Assembly (NCBI GenBank): GCA_037127315.1 | Contig: JBBBDQ010001287.1 | Span: 3,801,001 to 3,865,000 of the forward strand | DNA: 64,000 bases | From: Ascarosepion bandense | Lineage: Eukaryota > Mollusca > Cephalopoda > Sepiida > Sepiidae | Direction: 5' to 3' | Shown: piece after piece, positions 9,965 to 19,984 of the stretch | How positions within the stretch are numbered: position 1 is the first letter of the stretch | How the letters are laid out: each line of letters starts with the position of its first letter | Program-made: the position numbers and the translations under genes | Notes under the pieces: model-generated | Told to the model about the DNA's origin: nothing | The model's input: the letters and a program-made list of their open reading frames with translations, nothing else | Database searches by the model: none

Positions 9965-10512
9965 CATGATTTTTGTCTTAACAAAATACAACGGAGAATC
10001 TGTAATGTGATCGATACCGACTTGGCAGACAGCCTGCAGTCACTCTCTCACCAGCGTAACGTGGTTTCCCTGTGCCTCTTCTATAAATACTTTCACGGCT
10101 ACTGCTCCGATGACCTTAGATCACTGATGTTCCGATAGATATAAATTTGCACGAGATACTAGATTAGCAACTAGGTCCCACTCTTTTACAGTGAAACCGA
10201 TAAAATGTAACCGCAATTTCTACTCCAACAGCTTCTTTTCTCGCACTTCCCGCCTGTGAAATTCCCTTCCACATGCCTGCTTCCCCGATGGCTACAACCT
10301 CCAGGAGTTTAAATGTAAGGTCAATAGACTCCCCCCTAACACACTCCATTCTCTCAAACACTCTTCCCATCTACATCCTTACCCATCTATCACCCTCCTT
10401 CTGATGTTTCCTATATCTATCCACTCTTTCTCATCACTTTTCCCTATGTAACCCCCTGCGCAATAGTGGCAGTGGATTGCCTTGCTTGGGGTGAAATGAT
10501 TTAAAAAAAGAT
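9965..10512 (+). mobile_element. APE-type LINE, 3' end (L4)
   Basis: It covers the C-terminal coding tail (SPLHQRNVVSLCLFYKYF-like) with frameshifts, the pyrimidine-rich UTR and the terminus GTAACCCCCTGCGCAATAG then CTTGGGGTGAAATGATTT. It is 5' truncated in the RT C-terminal region. Confidence 0.8.
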
Positions 10513-11105
10513 CTTTGGTGTTGCAAGGAGTTTTGATGGTCTCTTCCTCAAGTGCGCTTCAGACAAGAAGGTTGCAGTCTTGGGGGTTAGGTGGCCAAAT
10601 TTAAGGGAGCGGTGGTAGCAGAAATTGTCTGACAGCCATGACTGGGTTCTCTTGCTCGTGTGGGATGAAGCAGACTCCTGTTTCCATACATAATTTTTTT
10701 CAGTTACTACCTTCTTGACTCAAGTCAGCACTACTTCCTCAAGCACTTTATGTAAGCATCTGCATTCATTTCGAGGCCCCTGTTGGAAGATGAATGGAGG
10801 CATAACGTCCCCATCACTATTGATCACTCCAAACAGCTTCGTAATCATCATTAGACTCCTCCAACTCTGACCTTAGATTAGCACTCATAAACACTGAAAT
10901 TTCCATACTAGAGTTTCCCAGTAGTTCTTCATGCCGGAATGAATTGCGTCAAGGTGCACATTTTCTGGCGGACTGTGCCCAACTGACCCTTACTATATTC
11001 TGCAAAACAAAAAATAAAAAATGCGCATTCGCGAAATTAAAAATATAAACTTGCGATAATTTATCCATCGCACCAAGAGAGACGAATTATGATAATATTT
11101 GGCAC
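10513..11105 (-). mobile_element. maD-type mariner transposase relic
   Basis: Antisense translation gives decayed transposase pieces. VWKQESASSHTSKRTQSW corresponds to the QQDSAPSHTS-type DDE block with the Asp replaced. LSDNFCYHRSLKFGHLTPQDC corresponds to the -WPPNSPDCNP- block. EEETIKTPCNTKD is the motif after the third Asp. Stops and frameshifts are frequent. The flank carries TTGCGATAATTTATCCATCG, which resembles the terminal repeat beside the relative at 61.6-62.0 kb. Confidence 0.65.
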
Positions 11106-11242
11106 CAAGATAATATTTGTCACCTAAATTGTTGTGTTTTCAGTAATTTTAATAATAAAAGTTATTTTGGCAAGCAAATGTTTTATCCCACAAAGTTCTG
11201 AACATTGGAATGAAGTTAGTGCTGATAGTTTTAATGCAAAGA

Positions 11243-11305
11243 ATTTTTCACTTTAGCTGAGCAGGTTCATGAATCTGCTCAATTAAAGTCACAAATTCTT
11301 TGAAT
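11243..11305. repeat. Short palindrome, foldback remnant
   Basis: ATGCAAAGAATTTTTCACTT at the left pairs with AAAGTCACAAATTCTTTGAA at the right; AGCAGGTTCATGAATCTGCT in the centre is itself palindromic. The element type matches 17345-17545 and part of 25430-25560. Confidence 0.6.
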
Positions 11306-11313
11306 TGTACCTT

Positions 11314-11316
<3 letters not shown>

Positions 11317-11380
<64 letters not shown>
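11317..11380. repeat. (TA)n microsatellite
   Basis: About 31 TA units next to the palindromic repeat. Confidence 0.95.
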
Positions 11381-11382
<2 letters not shown>

Positions 11383-12470
11383 CCTTTGAGATTTCACTTG
11401 TCCGATCGACTCAGACGATTAAAACTTAATTGGGCGATTAAAGTTTATTGCTTTACTCGGCCGCGGTCGTTTAAAAATCTCGCAATGAAACGTGTCCGTT
11501 TAAATATAGAAAAACCCAACCCAACTTTTACAACCCAAAAATATGCCATTTAAGATTCACAAGTTACTTAAAATGACTTACAATGACATTATTGAACTCT
11601 TTGGTCTAGCTTTTATCGTCCCGGTTAGTGTAAACATTCGTTTAATTAAGGCTTCCAGAATGGGGCCAAAATGTCTCGATCGCCCAAATTACTAAAGTAA
11701 AAACCTGCATTTGAAAGAAAGAAAAAAAATACTCATACTTCTTTCAACCAGGCACCGAAAAATAAATTATACAAGTTATTTTTTTTTTATAGAAAATCGT
11801 TGAGAAAATCAGATTTGTTATTTTTTATCGTCTATAAGATGGTGGTTGTAGTCAAACAGAAGAAAGAAACTACGAATTTAGGTACCTCCACTCAATTGCC
11901 AAAAAAAGCAGCATATCATGATGTTAAAAGTTAATACAAACAAAATTTTATCATCAAAATATTTATGCTATTATTAAGAGGAAAGATCAAATTTTGTTGT
12001 TATTATTTTTATTTTTTTTAATTTTTTAAATCCTTTCTAACACGTTCGAAATTTTAATTGAAATTTCATTTTTGTTTGTCTCACAAAAAAAAAAAAATGA
12101 TTCACGCTATGTTTATGTAAGGCGACTTTTAAAAAAATAGATTTAGTAGAGTAAAATGATTTTTGGGCTAGTAAATTTTCCCTCACTCTCGACCGCCGGT
12201 CGAGTGATATATTTTTCAAATCTCAAAGGCTATATATATGTTACATTTGGGAAACAATCTCTCTTTTATACAGGTTTCATTGAAAATGACAGACAAGTTA
12301 TTATCATTAAGTTATTTATATAATTTTTCATCTGTAAAACCACATTTCTGCTGTCACAAGCCTCTCCTTCATTCTTGATGAGATCGCCCAACATTTACTG
12401 CTATACAGAAGGACAGACATTACATAGCAATCAAACAACCTCTTCTTAGTTTCCAATGAGATTCTTCTGT
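11381..12470. other. Unassigned AT-rich sequence
   Basis: I see no support for a gene. Two segments look mirror-related: TTTGAGATTTCACTTGTCCG at 11384 and the region ending TTTCAAATCTCAAAGGC at about 12231, so an approximately 850-bp foldback element is possible but weakly supported. Confidence 0.35.
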
Positions 12471-12475
12471 CTTTC

Positions 12476-12727
12476 AGTCAGTCAGTTAAGTGCCATACGT
12501 GATACACGCTTGGGCGATCATGTCTCGAAAGAGACATGACTGACTGGGCAGAAGATTATCCCGCAATCTGTCCTACTATTTAACCCATAAATGGAAGGAA
12601 GAGACGGATTAATACCTTTCCCAAGGGTATTTGCGCGTAAGTGAATACAATGGATTCAACTGGAATTCGAACCCTGCTCCCCGGTTTCTCGTTCCGAGCC
12701 GATATCCACTGTATCACAACGCACATC
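12476..12727 (-). mobile_element. tRNA-derived SINE, family 1 (S1-4)
   Basis: Antisense copy with head GCGTTGTGATACAGTGGATA, B box GGGTTCGAATTCC and an intact tail hairpin CATGTCTC-TTTC-GAGACATG. It carries an internal deletion of the GGTCGGCAACCAGTCTACCG segment. Confidence 0.85.
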
Positions 12728-12729
12728 CT

Positions 12730-13482
12730 CTATAGTCTTTCAGTACTAAAGAAAATTTACTAAAACTTACAAAAGAAAAGAAACTTGTGGAGAGTCGTGA
12801 TCATTCACCACCTGAAGGAACACGGTATATAGAAGAATTTTTAGCGTTATCACGCAGTGGTAATATGTCGGGCATTCTCTATGTAAAAATCAGGAGTCAT
12901 ATTTTCCTTTGTACAAAGCTGGAATAACATGCCCTTAATATGCAAAAACGGAAAAAAAAATTCCCGACGTCACACGAATGTACACTCGCTCAAAAACTTT
13001 TCTTGGCTCTTTCTTATATCTTTATTATATTCTCTGTTTAAATTTTTCCTGCTTTCTTATTGAAGACGCCAACTGTTTGTGCAAATACAGGGTTTAGTTA
13101 CGCTTGGGCTTCCGTAGTTAAAAAAAATTACTGTATGCCTGAGAGGCTATGATGGCGATAAAGAAAACAATAGTCGGTAATTTCAAAAGCGTTGTTTTGC
13201 TTTCTGTCAAGTATTTTGCTTCGACCATTTTAACTTAGGACATTTCCACCTGATTTCGTCTCTTGTGGTTTTTTTTTTCTATTCTTTTAAACATTTTTTG
13301 TGTATTTCTTTTTCTTTTTCTTTTTGTTTTTCCCATTTATTTATTTGACGGTTATTGATATATATATATTTTTTTTTGTGTTGGCGTTGGTGATTTCTCA
13401 CGTGCCTTCGTCTTCTTTTCAAATACCGAAGCGAAAATAGTATAAGAGAATTGACGTTATATTTATGACATACATGGTTTAG
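12730..13482. other. Unassigned sequence
   Basis: AT-rich sequence with pyrimidine runs (TTTTTCTTTTTC near 13310). No gene or repeat family is recognised. Confidence 0.35.
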
Positions 13483-13483
13483 A

Positions 13484-14395
13484 GTGAGTGAGTGAGTGAG
13501 TGAGAGAAAGAGCGAGAGAGAGTGTGTGTATGTATGTGTGTGTGTGAGAGAGAGGGAGAGAGCAAGAGAAAAAGATTGTGTGTGTGTGAGAGAGAGAAAG
13601 AGAAATAACGGGAGAGAAAGAGAAAGAGAGGGAGAGAAAGAGAAAGAGAGGGAGAGAAAGAGAAATAGAAGAAGAGAAAGAGAGAAGTAGGGAAAAGAAG
13701 CATAATGAGAAATTGAGAGAGAAGAAAAGAAACAGTATGAGAGAGAAAGAGAAAGACAGAGAAAAGGGAAAGAGAGGAATCGAATGTGTGGAAAAGAGAA
13801 AGGGAGATAATATCAGAGAGAGCGGGATAAATAGAGAGAGATAAAGATAAAGTGAGAGAAGGGAAAGGGTGTGCATATGAGTGAGCCTGGGAGAAAGAAA
13901 AGGAGTAGAGAAAGAGAGAAATAGAGTATCTGGGAAGAAAGTTAAATAATGAGAGAAAGAAAGAGAGAGAGAGAGAGAAACAGAAACAGAAACAGAGATA
14001 AATAGAAAGTGAAATAAAAAGAGAGCGATAAAGTGAGAGAGAAGGAAAGAGAGTGAAAGAATGAGAAATATATATATATATATATATAAAGTGTGTGTGG
14101 GAGAGAGAAAGAGAGAAATAAAGAGAAAGTGAGAGAAACGGAAAAGAGAGAATATTAGATAGAATGATAAATGAAAAGAAAAAGAGATATACTGAAAGAG
14201 AGTGAGTGGGTAGAGAGAAAGCGCGCAAAAGATAAAGTGAGAAATAATGAGAAAGAGAGAGAGAGAGAGTGAAAAAAAGAGAAAATGTGAGAGAACAATA
14301 GATTGACAGAGAAAAAATAGAAAGGAAGGAAGAGCGAAACAGAATTGGAGAAAGGGAGAAGGAGAAAGAGAAAGAGATAAAGCGTTTGAGAGTGA
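13484..14395 (+). repeat. 0.9-kb polypurine (GA-rich) tract
   Basis: The plus strand is almost all purine: GAGA, GAAA and GGGAGA motifs with a few GTGTGT and TA interruptions. The antisense frame here looks open for 348 codons only because it translates as Ser/Leu/Phe low-complexity sequence. Long purine mirror tracts can form triplex DNA; that is inference. Confidence 0.9.
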
Positions 14396-14452
14396 GACTA
14401 CCCCAATTGGCAAAAATGATATTTTTCCCCTTTGTAACATTGTTATTTTTAG

Positions 14453-14454
<2 letters not shown>

Positions 14455-14500
<46 letters not shown>
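14455..14500. repeat. (TA)n-(CA)n microsatellite
   Basis: About 23 TA units followed by ACACACACA and a TTTA run. Confidence 0.95.
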
Positions 14501-14510
<10 letters not shown>

Positions 14511-14682
14511 TATTTATTTATTTATTTATGCAGGTTAATTTCTCGTTCGACGCCTCGACACACGGCAGCGGAACAAAAGACATTGCAAATAACGGCCTGT
14601 ACAGAATCAAAGAATGGTTTATTGGAAGCATCTTTCAGGCAAGATTCCAAATGATGAAGCCATCACTACTGACCGTAGACAA

Positions 14683-15105
14683 TTATAGGTTCCGAAGGAA
14701 GAGGTTAATTTCGTAAGTGATGTTCCCACCATTTGAACGGCGACAGCAAATAACGAAGGACAGAAAAGAGTGTCTGAAACATTAGAAAAAAAAAAGAACT
14801 TCTTTTTTTATTTAGCGGGTGAACAAACATCGTAAATAATTTTGGAATGTATGCCTTCAGAAGTATTGTACATGCGCAAGTTTCCATGTGCACACATTCT
14901 AAAAACTCGATACGACATGTACAAGAAAACGATATGTTCTTTGAAATAAAATTCAACAAAAATTTTGCATTGCACATAATATATATATATATATTGATTG
15001 CTTAATACTTAGTTTTTGTTCCTAATAGTGTTAGACCAGTACACATTTATATTAAAAAATGTTCAATACAATTATATTGTAGAGCTGTTGAATATTTTTC
15101 ATTTA
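14683..15105 (-). repeat. Penelope-associated noncoding repeat R1, second copy
   Basis: Inverted copy of 5903-6352: antisense it reads ACTGGTCTAACACTATTAGG, the (TA)n tract, TGTGCAATGC and on to CCTTCGGAACCTATAATTGT. Same order and comparable spacing; only the microsatellite lengths differ. Confidence 0.7.
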
Positions 15106-15109
15106 TAAA

Positions 15110-15170
15110 CGAGTTATTTTGCTATCTTGGTTTCCACCACGAGTAGCTTCTTCAGGCGATTCAGGTAAAA
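15110..15170 (-). ncRNA. Hammerhead motif, antisense half of second inverted pair
   Basis: Antisense: AAUCGC, CUGAAGA, stem-loop with CUACUCGUGGUG, GAAA, stem III ACC-AA-GAU, A and GCAAAAUAACUCG. The core is intact; stem II and stem III each carry mismatches. Confidence 0.5.
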
Positions 15171-15171
15171 T

Positions 15172-15232
15172 CAGTTATTAAAAATCGCCTGAAGACATCA
15201 CATGGTAAAAAACTAGGTCTCCGAATAATTCG
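15172..15232 (+). ncRNA. Degenerate hammerhead motif, sense half of pair
   Basis: CAGUUAUUAAAAAUCGC then CUGAAGA is intact, but the GAAA block reads AAAA and stem II has decayed (CAUCACAUGGUA). GGUC follows where the cleavage site should be. Probably inactive. Confidence 0.45.
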
Positions 15233-15341
15233 TTTATAAATGAAAAATATTCAAAAGTTCTACAATATAATTGTATTGATCATTTTTTTAATAAAAATGT
15301 TCACTGTTTTAATTTTATTATGACTAAAAACTAAGTAATTA

Positions 15342-15344
<3 letters not shown>

Positions 15345-15396
<52 letters not shown>
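15345..15396. repeat. (TA)n microsatellite at MITE insertion site
   Basis: About 26 TA units immediately left of the Tc1-type MITE, whose TA target is part of the tract. Confidence 0.95.
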
Positions 15397-15397
<1 letters not shown>

Positions 15398-15739
15398 TAC
15401 CGGCCATAATTATTAGGCCACCCGATATGTTTTATATGATGCATTTCATACTATTTTCAGTATTTATTACCAAGTAGATAATTCTAAATGAAAATAGAAT
15501 GGTTGTTTTGTTAATACTGCACAATAGCATGTGCATCAAATGAAATGTTCTCGTGTCCAGTTTTTGTGCTCTCTTCCCTATGGTAGTCTCTTCTTCTTAT
15601 TGGCTGGCCGAAGCAAAGGCTTCCTGACTGCCTTGTAACATTTTGCAAAGTAATAATAACAGAAGAATACTGAAAATAGTATGAAATACGTCATTTTGGG
15701 AAAAAAAAAGCTATGGTGGCCTATTAATTATGACCGGCA

Positions 15740-15740
<1 letters not shown>
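15397..15740. mobile_element. Tc1-type MITE, second copy
   Basis: Left end CTACCGGCCATAATTATTAG; right end GCCTATTAATTATGACCGGC. It is flanked by (TA)n on both sides, so its TA target was in a microsatellite. It carries an internal deletion compared with the copy at 1591. Confidence 0.85.
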
Positions 15741-15775
<35 letters not shown>

Positions 15776-15803
15776 TGCGTGTATTAGCATTTTGTTTCAC
15801 AAA

Positions 15804-15836
<33 letters not shown>

Positions 15837-15844
15837 AGATTTTT

Positions 15845-16452
15845 GTTAAACAAGCCGTTCTCCTCAGTGTTCTTGACAGGCTCCAAAGGAGAGTCTGTAA
15901 TGTGATAGGTACTGATCTGGCGGACTCGACTGCAGCCACTTCCCCATCGTCGAAATGTGGCCTCCCTTTGTCTGTTCTATAAATACTTTCATGGCTTCTG
16001 CTCAGACGAACTTAAGTCACTGATGCCTCCTCAACAGGTGTTTACTCGTGCAACCAGACTGGTAACTGGGTCCCACCCATTCACAGTCAGGTTAGCCAAA
16101 TGCAGACGACAATTCTACTCCTGCAGCTTCTTCTCTCGCACTTCCCGCCCGTGGAACTCGCTCCCGTATTCTTGCTTTCCTGAAGGCTACAACCTCCAGA
16201 AATTTAAATGCAAAGTCAATACTCATCTACTAACCACTGGACTCTAGTTCTCTCCCCACCCCTGTATAACCTTCCCTTTCTCTCCACCTATGTATCTGTC
16301 ATCGCACCTGCTTTCTCAGCTTTCTATTGTTCCTTTCTAACTAGTTTGTACTCCTCACTCTTTTCTCATTAATCTTTTTACATTTATGTAGCCCCCTGCA
16401 CACCAGTGGCGTTTCCGCCTTGCTCGGGGTGAAATGATTTAAAAAAAAATAC
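15845..16452 (+). mobile_element. APE-type LINE, 3' end, young subfamily (L5)
   Basis: An open frame of about 96 codons (15957-16247) encodes the LINE C-terminus: MASLCLFYKYFHGFCSDELK, PPQQVFTRATRLVTGSHPFT and SFFSRTSRPWNSLPYSCF. It differs by only a few residues from the antisense copy at 56215-56724, so both belong to a recently active subfamily. The 3' UTR and terminus (TGTAGCCCCCTGCACACCAG, CTCGGGGTGAAATGATTT) are complete. It is truncated upstream just after RLQRRVCNVIGTDLA. Confidence 0.85.
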
Positions 16453-16458
16453 ACACTA

Positions 16459-16789
16459 AAGGAGGAGGACCATGGTAAGAAACGAAAAACTATAAAAACA
16501 AATAGTTTTAATGATATCGCTTAAAAACAGAAAGAGGGGATATCAAAATGATCAAAAATTTCGCTTTCAGAACATTATATAAATTTTACAAAGATTTTCG
16601 CTAATTTTAATTCTTCTTCCGACAAATACCCATGACTAGTTTTGTCGGAGGAAAGGTTTGCCTCGTGTTTTTCTTCATTTTTTTTTTTTAGCGAATCTTT
16701 TGATTTTTTTTATATCCACTTTTTCTGTTTTTAAGCGATATCATTAAAATTATTTGTTTTTATAGTTTGTCATTTCTCATCGTGTTCCT

Positions 16790-16792
<3 letters not shown>
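16459..16792. mobile_element. MITE with ~75-bp terminal inverted repeats
   Basis: Left end AAGGAGGAGGACCATGGTAA and right end CTCATCGTGTTCCTCCTT are inverted, and pairing continues through AACTATAAAAACAAAT and ATGATATCGCTTAAAAACAG. A TA duplication is plausible at both edges. The interior is AT-rich and noncoding. Superfamily unassigned. Confidence 0.7.

Positions 16793-16840
<48 letters not shown>
16793..16840. repeat. (TA)n microsatellite
   Basis: About 23 TA units, abutting the MITE. Confidence 0.95.
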
Positions 16841-16841
<1 letters not shown>

Positions 16842-17060
16842 TGTTAAATATAACAGGCAAAAAATGTCTATTATGTTTAATCTTGAGTCGTTCTTAACAT
16901 CGTATTTTGGCTTTAATTTCAGGGGAAAATAAAGATAAAAATTCTCCAACATTTGGATATTTTTCATTAAGTTGGTTCTAAGCTTTCGGATCACATGCGC
17001 CATCTTCAGTGAGGTTACATAAAAACATCCACCATCAAAGATGATTTATCTTGTGTTGAC
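16841..17060 (-). repeat. Dispersed repeat, also at window end
   Basis: GCTGTTAAATATAACAGGCA and AATGTCTATT recur at 63970-64000. Antisense it contains CUGAAGAUGG, a 9-nt gap, UCC and GAAAGC (17016-16990), a hammerhead-like arrangement without a convincing stem III. Confidence 0.45.
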
Positions 17061-17296
17061 ATAAAACTTTGCTAAGCAACGATAATAGTGACCATTTACC
17101 ACACGCAGTTTGTAAATTTTGTAGTGCTGTTCTATGACGTTACACCGCGTGAGAGCTCGAAATGTTAACAGAACCATATATTTAAATGCAATGTAATGTG
17201 TTATGACCAGATTTAAACGTGATTTTATTAAGTGTGGGTTGTATTGGGTTAATATTATTGGTCTTCAATATCTGAAGGTTCTTTTTATTGTATCTA

Positions 17297-17339
<43 letters not shown>
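17297..17339. repeat. (TA)n microsatellite
   Basis: About 21 TA units. Confidence 0.95.
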
Positions 17340-17343
<4 letters not shown>

Positions 17344-17344
17344 C

Positions 17345-17545
17345 AGTGCAAAGAATTTGTCACTTGAACTCAGCAGATACATGTCGTTTTCGAAAATTCT
17401 TGCTGACACCGTTATGATGGCTTCAGACGACCCAGCCCCGACGCGGGAGGACATCATAATGTTGTACATAAGAAACTTTGAAGCTAACATTAACCTACTC
17501 AGTTAAAGTGACAAATTATTTGCACAAAAAGAACCAAGCTTTATC
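17345..17545. mobile_element. Small inverted-repeat element
   Basis: GTGCAAAGAATTTGTCACTT at the left matches, inverted, AAGTGACAAATTATTTGCAC at the right (19 of 20). The centre contains AAACTTTGAAGC, related to 25430-25460, and the right flank continues into a TCGAGCACTT segment shared with 25520. A non-autonomous DNA element is likely. Confidence 0.6.
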
Positions 17546-17549
17546 TCTC

Positions 17550-18265
17550 CACCCCGATGTCGAGCACTTTACGATAAAAAAAAAACTGTTTGCCAAAATA
17601 TTTTTATGTGATCTTAATATTTCTTTGTTTTGAATACATAAATTATGTTGTGGATTCCGGGTAGGGAACCGCACAAACTATTGAACAACAGACCAGATAT
17701 TTGAGATCGAAAAATAACTTATATTAAACGTAAATATACAAACTTGAACGCAGATTAGTAATCCAGGAATACTATTAGTAAGGAATATATATATATGTAT
17801 ATATACAAGTCTTTGAACTGAAGCCGTGATGGAATTAGTGTGTCCACTATGTGTTATGTACTAAACACGGTAAGCATGTTTCTCGTTGATATTATTGAGT
17901 GTTGTTTTTTTTTTTTTGTTTATATAAGGCTTTCATTATTTTTAGTCTTTTATTGTGGATGATGCTATGATATTTGTGTTGTCAACAAATATATTCTGGA
18001 CAGGGTTTGGCAGGCCTTCGTGTGTGTTTAAATGAGATCGAGTTGAGCTTCGTTAAGAGAGATGTAGCGTCAGTCTTCGAGTCAGTCTGTCGTGGTATGG
18101 CCGATATAATCATTTACGAAATTAGGATCAATTACGCAGTTCTTGTAGGGGGCATTACTTATTTTTATCAAAGATATCTTTTGAAAAACTGAGTTCTTGA
18201 TCCTAAGAAAATAATATTTATCCTTGAAAATAACTAAAAGTATAAACCGAAAGTACTCGGATAAG
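17550..18265. other. Unassigned sequence
   Basis: The left ~80 bp (TCTCGAGCACTT-like, then a run of A) is shared with 25500-25560. The rest shows no gene or known family. Confidence 0.35.
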
Positions 18266-18268
18266 CAA

Positions 18269-18306
<38 letters not shown>
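18269..18306. repeat. (TA)n microsatellite
   Basis: About 19 TA units, cutting into the 5' strand of the hammerhead motif that follows. Confidence 0.95.
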
Positions 18307-18310
<4 letters not shown>

Positions 18311-18362
18311 TGAAGAGACATTGAACTTTCAATGTGGAAACAAATGTACCTTTGTAACGGAT
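18307..18362 (+). ncRNA. Hammerhead motif with long stem II
   Basis: CUGAAGA (18310-18316). Stem II ACAUUGAA/UUCAAUGU pairs across 18318-18335 (7-8 bp), with a G-G mismatch next to the core. GAAA is at 18337-18340. Stem III ACAAA/UUUGU pairs 18340-18344 with 18351-18355, and GUA ends at 18356. Stem I is poor because the upstream side is replaced by (TA)n. It is likely inactive as it stands but clearly of hammerhead descent. Confidence 0.5.
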
Positions 18363-18501
18363 ATTTATAAAAAAATATGTACATGTTCTAAAATATAATT
18401 TATAATGTATATTCAAAGCTCTATATGTTATATATCGAGCACTGTTTTAATTTAATGTTTTGGACGTTGTAAATATTCTTTCTTCGTTCTACATACAATC
18501 A

Positions 18502-18503
<2 letters not shown>

Positions 18504-18543
<40 letters not shown>
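18504..18543. repeat. (TA)n microsatellite
   Basis: About 19 TA units. Confidence 0.95.
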
Positions 18544-18547
<4 letters not shown>

Positions 18548-18553
18548 GGCAGT

Positions 18554-18612
18554 CATTTTTACCTACACAAGTAGTTTCGATTTTCTCCAAGTTCATCCTC
18601 AGGGGTAAAATA
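18554..18612 (-). ncRNA. Hammerhead-like motif, antisense
   Basis: Antisense: UUUUACC plus a bulged C, CUGAGGA, U, a weak stem-loop GA...UC, GAAA, a 2-bp stem III, GUA, then GGUAAAA. UUUUACC and GGUAAAA are complementary over 7 bp (stem I). One extra U follows A9, as also seen at 23434-23588, which departs from the canonical core. Confidence 0.4.
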
Positions 18613-18639
18613 AAAAGACAAAATTATTCTTTTGTGCTT

Positions 18640-19360
18640 TTTTAAAAAGAATTTTTAAAGTTTTAATTTGCGATTATGATTTGCCTTTTCAGAAAGTTAC
18701 GCTTAAATTGCCAACTGTTAGTTTGATGAGTGGCCACTGGATTATGTAATTTAAAATACGTATATTTAGGTAGCATATCTTCATTCATGCAGGTTTAATT
18801 GAACAATCCCCCATTGTAATAAGAACCGCTATATATATATATATATTCGTATTACTGGTTCCCATATTGTGTTCATCTCTATGCTTAGTCGGTTGGGGGA
18901 TTTTTGTAGCGTAGCATGTGTGCTGATATCTTAAGTTTACGTAGTTTCCAGTGGCATTCTCTATCTATTATTTCAACTTCATCCCATAGGGGGGCGGGGA
19001 TCACTTTTTCTCCCTCCATATGTGGTCAGCTACAACGTCAAATATACTGGAGAAAACCATTGACATCAAAAATTACAATATGAACTCTGGTAAAAAAGGG
19101 TTACTGAATATTAGGTTTATAAGTCCCAAAAATCCAGTTGTTAAGGACACATGGCCCAGTCTATATCCCAGTGGATATAGACGTTGGTTAGTTCCTGACT
19201 TGATTCTTAGAGTTTTGAGTTCAATACCAGGCTACAGCAGTGGTGAACAAGTAACTTGCAGGTTTAGAGGGAGATAATTCATGACTTCCAATCGGGGCTT
19301 TACGCAAGGAATGAAGATGATATACCCCAGTGATTGTAATAAAGGGTTTGGTTCGAAATT
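18640..19360. other. Unassigned; possible weak tRNA-like segment
   Basis: GATATAGACGTTGGTTAGTT at 19174 and GAGTTCAATACC at 19220 resemble a degenerate A box and B box about 40 bp apart. I see no tail or second copy, so this is not called as a SINE. Confidence 0.3.
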
Positions 19361-19361
19361 C

Positions 19362-19412
19362 TTAGAATCTGAAGAGGAGCGTACAACGGCCGAAACATGG
19401 TACAAATGGCAA
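19362..19412 (+). other. Hammerhead-like sequence, degenerate
   Basis: CUGAAGA, then GG...CC, GAAAC, a short AC/GU stem III and GUA are in the right order. Stem II pairs only at its base and stem I does not pair. Confidence 0.3.
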
Positions 19413-19974
19413 CGAAGATGAGTACAATAATGTACATACTACACTTACGTAATCATACCCGTGTGTCGCAATCAGCACACGAGTCAACGATTGGCCAACA
19501 GAACATGAGTCATGCTCGTCACGTTTTACGACTGACTCATTTTGTAATTTGCAAGGAGGCAGGTCCAAATTTCATTTATTAATTTTGGAATCCTTATGCC
19601 TTTATTATATCAACCATCACTTTGCAAACAAAAGGACGACTGTTTGTGATCTCTATATTTATTTGGAGATATGTGAGCAATCATTTTTCTCTTTTATGAT
19701 CTGCGGATTCGTTTACGCATTTACGCATTTCTTTTAATCGTAAATTTATTTATTTTCTTAATTGTTCGTAATCAAATTAAGTGTAATTTTAAACCTTATC
19801 TCCATGAATTCTTCTTCATCTAGTCTAATATAATTACAATTGTGCAAACCATTGGTCCCTGTGGAAGCGTTGGCCGAAATGCAGCCTAGATTATTTTATA
19901 AAAAAAAATAGCATAAAATTGTGTTTACTCAGATCTGTATTTTTGTTCTGTAGTATCAAAGCACTGTTCCAATA
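19413..19974. other. Unassigned AT-rich sequence
   Basis: No gene, repeat or structure is recognised. Confidence 0.35.
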
Positions 19975-19984
19975 TATGTATGTA

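Noticed and set aside
13463..14509. Open antisense frame of 348 codons
   Set aside because: It is a translated polypurine tract (Ser/Leu/Phe low complexity starting in a TA microsatellite); no domain and no support as a gene.
19170..19260. tRNA-derived SINE head
   Set aside because: Only loose A/B-box similarity, with no second copy and no tail.
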